Under the pieces are notes generated by a model that saw only the letters and a program-made list of their open reading frames with translations, was not told the origin of the DNA and did no database searches. Both the position numbers and the translations under genes were made by a program. Shown here in pieces: positions 24,864 to 33,858 of a DNA stretch of 64,000 nucleotides (position 1 is the stretch's first letter; each line of letters starts with the position of its first letter). Origin of the DNA: Ulvibacter litoralis (GTDB lineage: Bacteria > Bacteroidota > Bacteroidia > Flavobacteriales > Flavobacteriaceae); contig NZ_FNBA01000001.1 of the NCBI RefSeq assembly GCF_900102055.1, forward strand, positions 769,085-833,084. The letters run 5' to 3'.

Positions 24864-25900
24864 TAAGCAATTGCTGTTTTTAAGTCTTTAAGTCGCCATT
24901 GGTCAATCCAATCGGCTAAAAGTTGTGCAAAATCGTCTCGATCGTTCAAACACGGAACAACAGTAAAGTCTTTTCCGCCTACTTCGTGAAATATTTCTTC
25001 TCCTTCCATCGCAATTTCTTCGAGTGTTTCTAAACAATCACTCACAAATGCAGGTGTAACAATGGCTAATTTTTTAGTTCCAGCCAATCCCATACGTTCT
25101 ATGGTTCGGTCTGTGTAGGGTTGCAACCATGGATCAAAACCTAATCGTGATTGAAACGATGTTGAAAAGGTTCCTTCTTTCAGGTTTAATTTTTCTGCGA
25201 CCATTCGCGTGGTGTCTAAACACTGGTGGCGATAGCAATATTTATGTGCTTCGGAAGCAGTTACACAGCAGCTTCCGTCTATTTTACAATGTGATTTTGT
25301 AATATCGCTTTTTCTGATGTGACGCTCTGGAACCCCGTGGTAACTGAATAAAACGTGCTCATAGTCTGCATTTTCTAAACCTTCAGCAATACTTCTAGAC
25401 AACACATCGATATATTCTGGTTTCTTGTAAAAAGCAGGTAATGAACTCACTTCTAATTGCGGAAAAAATTCTTTCCGAAGTTCTTCAACTTTCACATCAA
25501 TCGTTTCAGTAGTCGCCATTGCAAACTGAGGATACAACGGAATTGTGAGTACTTCTGTCACGCCTTGATCTACTAATTCTTGAAGTCCTTTTTGCAACGT
25601 CATGCTTCCGTAGCGCATTGCCAACGCAACAGGAACCGTTGTTTTTTGCTTTACTTTATCTTGCAATCGTTCCGAAAGAACAATTAAAGGAGAACCTTCT
25701 TCCCACCAGATTTTTTGATACGCTGCGGCCGATTTTTTGGGCCTTGTATTTAAAATAATTCCTCGAACCAATAAAATTCGTGCCCAACGTGGCACATCGA
25801 TCACGCGAGGATCCATTAAAAATTCGTCTAAATACTTTTTAACGTCTTTAGGGTTTGTACTGTCTGGCGAGCCAAGATTGACAAGGAGAACTCCTTTCAT
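24863..25900 (-). CDS. hemH: Ferrochelatase HemH
   Basis: A 345-residue enzyme that inserts Fe(II) into protoporphyrin IX, the last step of protoheme synthesis. It opens MKGVLLVNLGSPDS, has the catalytic histidine in FSYHGVPERHIRK near residue 188, and the conserved TPAFVSDCLETLEEI block near 285 with the essential Glu. The promoter at 26012-26043 carries repeats that may bind the AraC regulator next door. It heads the hemH-MATE-hemJ group. Confidence 0.96.
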   Translation of the reverse strand: MKGVLLVNLGSPDSTNPKDVKKYLDEFLMDPRVIDVPRWARILLVRGIILNTRPKKSAAAYQKIWWEEGSPLIVLSERLQDKVKQKTTVPVALAMRYGSMTLQKGLQELVDQGVTEVLTIPLYPQFAMATTETIDVKVEELRKEFFPQLEVSSLPAFYKKPEYIDVLSRSIAEGLENADYEHVLFSYHGVPERHIRKSDITKSHCKIDGSCCVTASEAHKYCYRHQCLDTTRMVAEKLNLKEGTFSTSFQSRLGFDPWLQPYTDRTIERMGLAGTKKLAIVTPAFVSDCLETLEEIAMEGEEIFHEVGGKDFTVVPCLNDRDDFAQLLADWIDQWRLKDLKTAIA

Positions 25901-26011
25901 GTGTTTAAATTTATAGATTTTTAAAGCTCACATGCTGTTCGCTATAAAACATTCCCGTAGGTGTTAAAGTTTTGAACATGCGCGTTTCAAGTATTGTAAA
26001 ATTATAGAATA

Positions 26012-26043
26012 CAAAACTACCTTTTATAAATTCAATAGTCAAA
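26012..26043 (-). promoter_or_regulatory. Promoter of hemH
   Basis: On the minus strand TTTG (26040-26043) and TAGTTTTG (26012-26019) have the standard spacing. The leader would be about 105 bases. Confidence 0.65.
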
Positions 26044-26069
26044 AGCTTGAATACTATAAAATCAATAGT
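26026..26069. promoter_or_regulatory. Direct repeats over the hemH promoter, candidate AraC operator
   Basis: ATAAATTCAATAGT (26026-26039) and ATAAAATCAATAGT (26056-26069) match at 12 of 14 positions and start 30 bases apart, about three helical turns. They flank the -33 element. The adjacent AraC-family gene is the obvious candidate for binding. Confidence 0.5.
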
Positions 26070-26083
26070 TCCATATAAATTAT

Positions 26084-26974
26084 TTATGAGGAAAGTCCCA
26101 TCACATATTTTTTAGGAGTGGTTCCAAATTTTTTTCTAAAAGCCGCTATAAAATGACTCGCTGTGCTATAGCCTACTTTAAGACCGACTTCATTAACATT
26201 GTGCGAACCTGTTGCTAGTAATTGACGGGCGACTTCCATTTTATAATCGAACAAAAAACTAAATACGGAATCGCCATAGACTTGTTTAAATCCTTCTTTC
26301 AACCGATTTAAGGGTAAATTGATTTCTTCGGAAAGTTCCTGCAGCGTAGGAGGCTCTGCCATCCGATTGATAATTATTTGTTTCGCTTTTTTAATCTTCG
26401 CCACATTGTCTTCGTCAATTAAAAACGGACACTGCTCAATATCGACATCGGCAGGTCTGTTAAAATACAAACTCAACAACTCGTAAGCTTTTCCTTTAAA
26501 ATAAAGGGGCTTTACGGAAGGATGCAAGTTGTAATTCATCAATTGATTCAAAACAATGGCCATAGAAGGCGAAATTTGAGCGTCTTTATAATACTTCCGA
26601 TCCTTGTTTTCGTCACTTAAAAAAGTAATGTAATTTGCTTCCGAAGAAAACAAACCATGAAATTTTTTTATAGGTAATAATACGGATAGCACCCATGAAT
26701 TGGGAACTACTGTAAGATGTAAGGGTAAATCGCGCTCTGGATTATACAACAATAACGAACTGTCTTCTTGTAAAGGCAACACGTAATTTCCTTCATTAAA
26801 ACTAAAGCTTGCATTGCCTTTTATGCAAAAATGAAACTGAACAAAATTAGACCCTACTTCCCGACTAAAAAGCTGGTTTTCATGCGTTTCATTGTTAAAT
26901 TTTAAGATGTAAAATCCGGTCTCAATAGCAACCTCTTCATAAAAACTTTGAGCGACATTTTTTTCTGAAAACAT
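26084..26974 (-). CDS. AraC-family transcriptional regulator of the heme cluster
   Basis: A 296-residue soluble regulator. The N-terminal half is a cupin-like sensing domain (FVQFHFCIKGNASFSFNEGNY, residues 43-63); the C-terminal AraC domain (about 195-296) shows LQELSEEINLPLNRLKEGFKQVYG and NEVGLKVGYSTASHFIAAFRK. It lies between hemH and hemA and points towards hemH. Regulators of this type next to hem genes recur in Flavobacteriia, so control of heme synthesis is likely but not proven. Confidence 0.88.
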   Translation of the reverse strand: MFSEKNVAQSFYEEVAIETGFYILKFNNETHENQLFSREVGSNFVQFHFCIKGNASFSFNEGNYVLPLQEDSSLLLYNPERDLPLHLTVVPNSWVLSVLLPIKKFHGLFSSEANYITFLSDENKDRKYYKDAQISPSMAIVLNQLMNYNLHPSVKPLYFKGKAYELLSLYFNRPADVDIEQCPFLIDEDNVAKIKKAKQIIINRMAEPPTLQELSEEINLPLNRLKEGFKQVYGDSVFSFLFDYKMEVARQLLATGSHNVNEVGLKVGYSTASHFIAAFRKKFGTTPKKYVMGLSS

Positions 26975-27143
26975 AACCTCTTTTGATTTTTTTATTTAGA
27001 ATAGTTCTAAATTATTTTGTGTAAAAGCTATTTTACTAGGCTAAATTAGGGCATTTATATGATAAATGTCATTTTTTAGTAAAAATTAACAGCCTTCGAC
27101 ACTAATGATACCGATAGCGTTACTTTTTAAAATAAAATGCTCC

Positions 27144-27151
27144 TACATTTG
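27144..27151 (+). promoter_or_regulatory. -7 promoter element of the hemACDE operon
   Basis: TACATTTG matches TAnnTTTG exactly, 17 bases before the hemA start. The -33 region lacks a clear TTTG, which would fit a promoter needing an activator. Confidence 0.55.
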
Positions 27152-27168
27152 CCCCGTCAGGTATAAAA

Positions 27169-28425
27169 ATGAATAATACACAATCAACTTCTATTCACGA
27201 AGGAAATTTTTACGCTATAGGCCTTAACTATAAAAAGGCTGATGCAGAAACTCGCGGGCGCTTTAGTATTAGCGAAACTGCCCAACAGAATATTTTAGCA
27301 CAAGCGAAACAAGAAAATCTCCCTTCATTAATCGTTATCTCTACGTGTAATCGTACCGAGTTGTATGGTATTGCACAACATCCTTTTCAAATTATAAAGT
27401 TGTTATGCGAACACACCAATGGAAGCATTGAAGAGTTTGAAAAAGTAGCCTACATTCATAAAAACAAAGAAGCTGTTTCGCATTTGTTCAGAGTAGGAAC
27501 AGGTTTAGACAGTCAGATTTTAGGTGATTTTGAGATAATTAGTCAGTTACGTACTGGATTCAGACAATCTAAAAATTTAGGATTGATGAATCCTTATTCT
27601 GAGCGTTTGGCCAATGCTGTGATTCAGGCCAGCAAAAAAATTAAAAACGAAACGGAAATTTCTAGCGGAGCAACCTCTGTTAGTTTTGCCGCAGTACAAT
27701 ACATTATGGCGCGAGTGCCGTATGTTTCAGAAAAAAATATCTTGCTCTTCGGAACAGGAAAAATTGGACGAAACACCTGTGAAAACCTAATAAAGCATAC
27801 CAAAAACGAGCAAATAACGCTTATCAATCGCACCAAGGATAAAGCCGAAAAAATTGCAGGAAAGTTCAATTTGATTGTAAAAGATTATGCCGACATTCAA
27901 AGTGAAATCGCCCAAACGGATGTGCTCATTGTTGCAACAGGAGCGCAAAAACCAACGATTTCTAAAGAGTTATTATACTTAAAACGTCCGTTGCTTATTT
28001 TGGATTTATCGATTCCAAAAAATGTATCGAACAATGTAACCGAGAACGAATTCGTAACATTGGTTCATTTAGACGATCTTTCAACAGTGACCGATAAAAC
28101 ACTAGAACATAGAGCCTCTCAAATTCCTATGGCTCAAGAAATTATTCATGAAGTAGAGCAAGAGTTTAATACTTGGGCAGAAAACAGAAAATTTGCCCCT
28201 ACCATTAAGGCGTTAAAAGTGAAGTTGGCAGAGATTAAAAGCAATGAAATTGATTTTCAGCGCAAAAAAATTAATGATTTCAACGAAGAACAAGCCGAAA
28301 TTCTTAGCAACCGCATCATTCATAAAATTACAACACACTTTGCAAATCATTTAAAAGACGATTCTGTTTCTACTTCCGAAAGTGTCGATTTAATCCACAA
28401 AGTGTTTCAACTTTCAACCAAATAA
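27169..28425 (+). CDS. hemA: Glutamyl-tRNA reductase HemA
   Basis: A 418-residue NADPH-dependent enzyme that reduces glutamyl-tRNA to glutamate-1-semialdehyde, the first committed step of tetrapyrrole synthesis. The catalytic Cys lies in VISTCNRTELYG near residue 66. The Rossmann domain shows LLFGTGKIGRNTCENL near 197, and a C-terminal helical dimerisation region follows. It leads the operon and is two bases ahead of hemC. The aminomutase hemL is not in the window. Confidence 0.96.
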   Translation: MNNTQSTSIHEGNFYAIGLNYKKADAETRGRFSISETAQQNILAQAKQENLPSLIVISTCNRTELYGIAQHPFQIIKLLCEHTNGSIEEFEKVAYIHKNKEAVSHLFRVGTGLDSQILGDFEIISQLRTGFRQSKNLGLMNPYSERLANAVIQASKKIKNETEISSGATSVSFAAVQYIMARVPYVSEKNILLFGTGKIGRNTCENLIKHTKNEQITLINRTKDKAEKIAGKFNLIVKDYADIQSEIAQTDVLIVATGAQKPTISKELLYLKRPLLILDLSIPKNVSNNVTENEFVTLVHLDDLSTVTDKTLEHRASQIPMAQEIIHEVEQEFNTWAENRKFAPTIKALKVKLAEIKSNEIDFQRKKINDFNEEQAEILSNRIIHKITTHFANHLKDDSVSTSESVDLIHKVFQLSTK

Positions 28426-28427
28426 TC

Positions 28428-29339
28428 GTGAAAAAAACTATTCGTATTGGTACTCGCGATAGTCAGTTAGCATTATGGCAAGCCCATACTGTTCAGGACA
28501 AATTAGAAGCCTTAGGCTATACAACCGAATTGGTTCCTGTGAAATCTACCGGTGACTTACAGCTTGAAAAACCCTTATACGAATTAGGCATTACAGGTAT
28601 TTTTACCAAAACCTTAGACATTGCCATGCTCAACGGATCTGTAGATATCGCTGTGCATAGTATGAAAGATGTGCCTACCTTATTACCAACGGGTATTGTA
28701 CAAACTGCCGTGCTTGAAAGAGCCTCAAGCAACGATATTTTAGTGACAAAAGGAACGTTTGCTCCTGAAAAAGCAGCGACTATTGCTACAGGAAGTCTGC
28801 GTCGTAAAGCACAATGGTTGCACAGATATCCAAATCATGAAGTAGTTGGTTTGCGAGGAAACGTGAACTCTCGCTTGCAAAAATTAGAAGACAATCCGTG
28901 GGAAGGCGCCATTTTTGCCAAAGCAGGATTGGAACGCATAGAAGTGCTTCCCGAAAATTATATCGATTTAGATTGGATGATTCCTGCACCATCGCAAGGG
29001 GCAATGCTTGTTGTCGCTTTAGAAAACGATGCATTTAGTGTGGAGGCTACTTCAAAACTGAATCATACACCTTCCGAAATATGCACTCACGTGGAGCGCG
29101 AATTTTTACGTGTATTAGAAGGAGGTTGTACTGCTCCAATTGGCGCTATTGCAACCATTATTGAAGATAAAGTTCAGTTTAAAGGGGTACTTTTTTCACT
29201 AGATGGAGTCACTAAAATTGAAGTTGAAAAAACAATTGAAACCTCAAATTACAAAGGCTTCGGAAAGAAATGTGCTGACGAAGTTTTAGCCAACGGCGGA
29301 AAAGAATTAATGGCTTTGATTAAAAGTGGTTTGGAGTGA
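28428..29339 (+). CDS. hemC: Porphobilinogen deaminase HemC
   Basis: A 303-residue cytosolic enzyme that joins four porphobilinogens into hydroxymethylbilane. Conserved blocks are IGTRDSQLALWQA at the start, VHSMKDVPT near 82, TGSLRRKAQW near 125 and EGGCTAPIGA near 230, whose Cys holds the dipyrromethane cofactor. Starts with GTG (GTGAAAAAAAC) two bases after hemA. Its TGA stop overlaps the hemD ATG. Confidence 0.96.
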   Translation: MKKTIRIGTRDSQLALWQAHTVQDKLEALGYTTELVPVKSTGDLQLEKPLYELGITGIFTKTLDIAMLNGSVDIAVHSMKDVPTLLPTGIVQTAVLERASSNDILVTKGTFAPEKAATIATGSLRRKAQWLHRYPNHEVVGLRGNVNSRLQKLEDNPWEGAIFAKAGLERIEVLPENYIDLDWMIPAPSQGAMLVVALENDAFSVEATSKLNHTPSEICTHVEREFLRVLEGGCTAPIGAIATIIEDKVQFKGVLFSLDGVTKIEVEKTIETSNYKGFGKKCADEVLANGGKELMALIKSGLE

Positions 29340-30055
29340 TGCACAAAAATATTTTAGCAACGAAAACCCTAACCGCTTCGCAAGAAAAAACAATGCGGAA
29401 TGCTGGTTTTTCAGTTGTTTCTTATGATGCCATTCAAATTGAATTTAGTGATTTCGAAGTTCCTTCAAATATTGAAAACATTATTTTTACGAGTCAGAAT
29501 GCTGTCAAATCATTTCTAAAACAGCAGTCATTTCAAGAAACAGCAGCATCAAATTGTTTTTGTGTAGGAGAAAAGACGAAAGCATTTTTAGAAGAAAATG
29601 GTCAAAAAGTATTCAAAATGACTCATTATGCTTCAGAATTAGCTGATTTCATTATAAAAAACCACAAAAACGAAGCTTTTCATTTTTTCTGCGGAAACAT
29701 ACGAAGTGATGTTCTTCCTTCAGAATTAAAAAAAGCGAATATTCCTCTTTTTGAGACAGAAACGTATAAAACAACACTAAATTTGAAGCATTTTGACCAA
29801 AAATGGGACGGAATCCTGTTTTTTAGTCCCAGTGGCGTTCGTAGTTTTATAGAAGGATTTAAAAATGCAGAAGAAGAAATTCCTTCTTATTCTGAAACCA
29901 TCGCCTTTTGTATCGGAGCTACAACAGCTTCCGAAGCAAAAAAAAACAACTTACAGACACGTATAGCTGCCACTACAACGGTAGAAAGCGTACTCGAAAA
30001 AGCAATAGAAACGCTTACAAAGCGTAACAAAACAGACGAAAAAAGTACTAATTAA
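29339..30055 (+). CDS. hemD: Uroporphyrinogen-III synthase HemD
   Basis: A 238-residue enzyme that closes and inverts ring D of hydroxymethylbilane. Sequence conservation in HemD is low; the recognisable parts are the two alpha/beta halves, [13 protein letters not shown] in the first and [16 protein letters not shown] with [15 protein letters not shown] in the second. I start at the ATG at 29339, which overlaps the hemC stop, rather than the GTG one codon earlier. Confidence 0.9.
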   Translation: MHKNILATKTLTASQEKTMRNAGFSVVSYDAIQIEFSDFEVPSNIENIIFTSQNAVKSFLKQQSFQETAASNCFCVGEKTKAFLEENGQKVFKMTHYASELADFIIKNHKNEAFHFFCGNIRSDVLPSELKKANIPLFETETYKTTLNLKHFDQKWDGILFFSPSGVRSFIEGFKNAEEEIPSYSETIAFCIGATTASEAKKNNLQTRIAATTTVESVLEKAIETLTKRNKTDEKSTN

Positions 30056-30084
30056 AAAACTCCTTTCTTTTTGGAGATAGCGAT

Positions 30085-31113
30085 ATGATAAAAAACGATT
30101 TATTTTTAAGAGCATTAAAAGGTGAAACTGTAGATAGACCACCCGTTTGGATGATGCGACAAGCAGGAAGATACCTTCCTGAGTTCATGGAAATTAAAGA
30201 AAAATACGACTTTTTTACACGTTGTCAAACTCCCGAGTTAGCGAGTGAAATTACCGTACAACCTATTCGTCGCTACGGAATGGATGCCGCGATTTTATTC
30301 TGCGACATTCTTGTGATTCCGCAAGCAATGAACATTCACGTTGAAATGAAACCAGGTTTAGGACCTTGGTTGCCAAATCCTATTCGTACGCAAAAGGATT
30401 TAGAAAGCGTGATTGTTCCAGATATTCACGATACGTTGGGCTATGTGATGGAAGCGATTAAAATGACCAAGGAAAAACTGAACGATGACATTCCGTTGAT
30501 TGGTTTTGCTGGAAGTCCGTGGACCATTTTATGCTACTGCGTACAAGGACAAGGAAGTAAAACGTTTGATAAAGCGAAAGAACTTTGTTTTACAAAACCT
30601 ACGGTAGCACACGAATTGCTTCAGAAAATTACCGACACCACCATTCTATATTTAAAAGAAAAAGTAAAAGCAGGTGTAAATGCTGTGCAACTTTTTGATA
30701 GTTGGGGAGGCATGCTTTCGCCTACCGATTACCAAGAATTTAGCTGGCAGTATATGCAACAAATTATCGATGCTTTAAAGGATGAAACTCCTGTAATTGC
30801 CTTCGGAAAAGGATGTTGGTTCGCACTCGATACAATGGCTAAAAGTGGTGCTTCGGCTTTAGGAGTAGATTGGACGTGTTCGCCTACAAACGCGCGTTAC
30901 CTTTCTGGCGGAAAAATTACATTACAAGGAAACTTTGATCCCGTTCGATTGTTGAGTCCGCCGGCTGTTATTAAAAAGATGGTGAAAGAAATGATTGATG
31001 ACTTCGGAAAAGACAGATATATCGTAAATTTAGGTCACGGTATTTTACCAAATGTACCTGTTGAAAATGCAGCTGCCTTTATTGAAGCTGTAAAAGAATA
31101 CAAAGCAGACTAA
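30085..31113 (+). CDS. hemE: Uroporphyrinogen decarboxylase HemE
   Basis: A 342-residue cytosolic enzyme that removes four carboxyl groups to give coproporphyrinogen [19 protein letters not shown] near residue 20 holds the substrate-binding arginines, and [12 protein letters not shown] and [12 protein letters not shown] are the later signature blocks. Its stop overlaps the ATG of the following gene by one base (TAATG). Confidence 0.97.
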   Translation: MIKNDLFLRALKGETVDRPPVWMMRQAGRYLPEFMEIKEKYDFFTRCQTPELASEITVQPIRRYGMDAAILFCDILVIPQAMNIHVEMKPGLGPWLPNPIRTQKDLESVIVPDIHDTLGYVMEAIKMTKEKLNDDIPLIGFAGSPWTILCYCVQGQGSKTFDKAKELCFTKPTVAHELLQKITDTTILYLKEKVKAGVNAVQLFDSWGGMLSPTDYQEFSWQYMQQIIDALKDETPVIAFGKGCWFALDTMAKSGASALGVDWTCSPTNARYLSGGKITLQGNFDPVRLLSPPAVIKKMVKEMIDDFGKDRYIVNLGHGILPNVPVENAAAFIEAVKEYKAD

Positions 31114-31622
31114 TGAATATTTGGTTGCGAATTAAGCGATTAAGCCTTTCGCAATTGACACAATTAGGTTTTTTGTTTCTGAAAAATCCATTGCTCATTT
31201 GGCCTACATTTCAGGCGACAAAGCGAACAATGGCGCTTTGCGACGGTTTATTTGGAAAGAGTCACCATAAGAGCAATCAAGCAAACGCTTTTAGACACGC
31301 CCTTTGGAATATTTTAATTTGTAAAAATGTACTAAAACGAACCAAAACCACGCAGAAAGCAGTGATTTGGGCTCAAAAAATGACACATTTGTATGAAAAA
31401 GTGACTCAAAACCCACTTTTAGACGAAAAAATGGATTTGCACAACAATGAAATCGGACAAATGTTATTTCTGAAGGTTTTTGATAAAAAGGAAGCGGAAA
31501 TCATTCAAATACTCGAAAAAGAAGTCGAAAAAGCACAAAAAATAGACAAAATTGAAGATTTTGAATTAGCGACAAATAGCTTGGTTTATTTAGAAGATAA
31601 GTACACAACAGCAACGAAATGA
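31113..31622 (+). CDS. Uncharacterised His-rich protein (DUF6973-like) in the hem operon
   Basis: A 169-residue soluble, helical protein without a signal peptide. Conserved-looking polar residues sit in ANAFRHALWNILICKN and MDLHNNEIGQM, where His, Asn and Asp could form a catalytic or metal site. Such FRHALWN...DLHNN proteins occur in many Bacteroidota, and I recall them as a domain of unknown function. It is translationally coupled to hemE and overlaps the next gene by four bases. No heme role is established. Confidence 0.65.
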   Translation: MNIWLRIKRLSLSQLTQLGFLFLKNPLLIWPTFQATKRTMALCDGLFGKSHHKSNQANAFRHALWNILICKNVLKRTKTTQKAVIWAQKMTHLYEKVTQNPLLDEKMDLHNNEIGQMLFLKVFDKKEAEIIQILEKEVEKAQKIDKIEDFELATNSLVYLEDKYTTATK

Positions 31623-32398
31623 TTAAAAACATCGTAAAAGGAATAAAAGCCTACGCAGGAACTTTTAAACTAATCTCGACATTAGGGCTTTGGAAGTATT
31701 TTGGTATTCCAATGTTAATTAGCTTATTCACTGCGACGCTTATCGGGTTTGCGGCTTGGGGCTTTTCAGATAATATTGGAGGCTTTATTGCTAAAATTTG
31801 GTTTTGGGAATGGGGATCGCAAACGTTTAGAACAATTAGTGATTTTCTAGGAGGGTTAACTGTTGTAGCATTAGGTTTCATACTTTACAAACACATTATA
31901 ATGGCGCTGAGTGCCCCATTTATGAGTCCTGTTTCTGAAAAAATTGAACACCATTTATTAGGAGATCTACACATACACAGAGACACTACAAATGCCGCAC
32001 AGCTTTGGCGTGGTGTTCGAATTAACGTTCGAAACTTGTTGATGGAATTACTCTTTACCATTCCAATTTTACTCCTTAGTTTAATTCCTTTTGTCAATAT
32101 CTTCTCGTCTGTTCTATTGTTTTTAGTACAATCGTATTATGCTGGTTTTGGAAATATGGACTACACCCTCGAGCGTCATTTTAAGTACGATGAGAGTATT
32201 CAATTTGTAAAAAGAAACAAAGGAATCGCCATCGGAAACGGAATTGTATTCATGGCAATGCTTTTAATTCCCGTGGTCGGAATTATTTTAGTACTTCCAC
32301 TATCGGTGACAGCTTCCACTACCGAAACCGTTCGATTGCTTCAAGAAGCGAAAAAAGTGACTGCTTCAACAACCCCTCAAAAAAATCTTCATGTATAA
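31619..32398 (+). CDS. EI24-domain (CysZ-like) integral membrane protein
   Basis: A 259-residue protein with about four long hydrophobic segments (residues 27-50, 68-95, 140-180 and 205-235), matching the EI24/CysZ fold. E. coli CysZ imports sulfate, but most relatives are uncharacterised, and no sulfur genes are here. It overlaps both neighbours, four bases before and eight after, so it belongs to the hem operon transcript. Confidence 0.78.
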   Translation: MIKNIVKGIKAYAGTFKLISTLGLWKYFGIPMLISLFTATLIGFAAWGFSDNIGGFIAKIWFWEWGSQTFRTISDFLGGLTVVALGFILYKHIIMALSAPFMSPVSEKIEHHLLGDLHIHRDTTNAAQLWRGVRINVRNLLMELLFTIPILLLSLIPFVNIFSSVLLFLVQSYYAGFGNMDYTLERHFKYDESIQFVKRNKGIAIGNGIVFMAMLLIPVVGIILVLPLSVTASTTETVRLLQEAKKVTASTTPQKNLHV

Positions 32399-32930
32399 AT
32401 CTGATTCAATTTCGATTGTTCCATTTAAAACTGAAGACGCCGAACAATTATGCGGCATGATGTTGTTTAATAAGCTGCGGTTTGAACTGTACTTTCCGAA
32501 TACATTGGCACAAAACCTATCTGTAAAAGCTTCTGAAGCCTATATTCTAAAAAAGCAAAACGAAATTAAAAACAATATAGAATTCACCTTTGCGATTAAG
32601 GAAACGAAATCAGATATTATTGCCGGAATTATTATTTTAAAAGAAATCAATCCTGCTTTAAAAGAAGCAGAATTAGCCTACGCAATAGACCAAACCTTTG
32701 GTGGAAAAGGATACACTTCTAAAGCTGTTTCTGTACTATCAGACTATGCGTTTACCACATTGGGCATAGAAACACTTCGAATTATTGTTCATAAAAGCAA
32801 TGTTGCAAGTGCCAAAGTGGCTCAAAAAAACGGCTACCAATGGGTAAAAACATTGCCGAATGAATACACGCCCAAAAACGGAACGCCGCTAGATATGGAA
32901 TTGTACGAACTTGAAAAACAGAGCGTTTAA
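32391..32930 (+). CDS. GNAT-family N-acetyltransferase (RimJ/RimL type)
   Basis: A 179-residue acetyl-CoA-dependent acetyltransferase. The GNAT core is seen in AELAYAIDQTFGGKGYTSKAV near residue 100, where GGKGYTS fits the acetyl-CoA loop, and in LRIIVHKSNVASAKVAQKNGY near 140. RimJ/RimL relatives modify protein N-termini or small amines; the target here is unknown. It lies between the EI24 gene and hemF, ten bases before the hemF start. Confidence 0.85.
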   Translation: MYKSDSISIVPFKTEDAEQLCGMMLFNKLRFELYFPNTLAQNLSVKASEAYILKKQNEIKNNIEFTFAIKETKSDIIAGIIILKEINPALKEAELAYAIDQTFGGKGYTSKAVSVLSDYAFTTLGIETLRIIVHKSNVASAKVAQKNGYQWVKTLPNEYTPKNGTPLDMELYELEKQSV

Positions 32931-32940
32931 AAAATTTATT

Positions 32941-33855
32941 ATGAAAGAACAATTTGTAGCCTACATTCGAAACTTACAAAATACAATTACAGAAGGCATT
33001 GAGAAAATTGACGGTGCCGCAGTATTTAAAGAAGATATTTGGAAACGCCCTGAAGGTGGCGGTGGAAGAAGTCGTGTGATTGAAAACACCACAGATTCAA
33101 ACGGTGTTTTTGAAAAAGGAGGCGTAAATATTAGTGAGGTTCACGGAAAATTACCCGAATCGATGCAACAGTATTTTGGGGTGACCGATGCTAACTTTTT
33201 CGCCTGCGGACTTAGCTTAGTGCTACATCCTATAAATCCGTTTGTGCCCACGGTACACGCAAATTGGCGATATTTTGAATTGTATAATGAGGCAGGAGAG
33301 GTTGTAAATAGCTGGTTTGGTGGCGGACAAGATCTTACGCCCTATTATTTATTCGAAGAAGATGCTACCCATTTTCATTCGGTGTGTAAAAGAGCGTGCG
33401 ATGCACATAATCCTGAGTTTTACCCTAACTACAAGGAAAAATGTGATGCCTATTTTTACAATGCACACCGTGAAGAAGCAAGAGGTATTGGCGGTTTGTT
33501 TTTCGATTATTTAAAGGCTTCGGAAAGTATGCAATCGCAAGATTGGTACAACTTTGTAGCGGAAGTTGGAGATAGTTTTCTAGACGCCTATTTGCCTATT
33601 GTTGAAAAAAGAAAAGACCTTCCTTTTACGGAAGCGCAACGAAATTGGCAGGAAATTAGACGCGGTCGCTACGTAGAATTTAATTTGGTGCACGATAAAG
33701 GAACCCTTTTTGGATTAAAAACCAACGGACGTATTGAAAGTATTTTAATGAGCTTGCCTCCAAAAGTACAATGGATTTACGATCACCATCCTGAAGCGGG
33801 AAGTGATGAAGAAAAATTGCTTGAGGTATTAAAAAATCCTAGAGCTTGGGTGTAA
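32941..33855 (+). CDS. hemF: Oxygen-dependent coproporphyrinogen III oxidase HemF
   Basis: A 304-residue cytosolic enzyme that turns coproporphyrinogen III into protoporphyrinogen IX using oxygen. Signature blocks are GGGGRSRVIEN near 40, VHANWRYFEL near 105, SWFGGGQDLTPYY near 125, GIGGLFFDYL near 185 and RRGRYVEFNLVHDKGTLFGL near 240. The ATG at 32941 fits the family better than the frame-extending ATG at 32911, which lies in the acetyltransferase gene. Its stop is three bases from that of the convergent helicase. Confidence 0.96.
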   Translation: MKEQFVAYIRNLQNTITEGIEKIDGAAVFKEDIWKRPEGGGGRSRVIENTTDSNGVFEKGGVNISEVHGKLPESMQQYFGVTDANFFACGLSLVLHPINPFVPTVHANWRYFELYNEAGEVVNSWFGGGQDLTPYYLFEEDATHFHSVCKRACDAHNPEFYPNYKEKCDAYFYNAHREEARGIGGLFFDYLKASESMQSQDWYNFVAEVGDSFLDAYLPIVEKRKDLPFTEAQRNWQEIRRGRYVEFNLVHDKGTLFGLKTNGRIESILMSLPPKVQWIYDHHPEAGSDEEKLLEVLKNPRAWV

Positions 33856-33858
33856 TTT

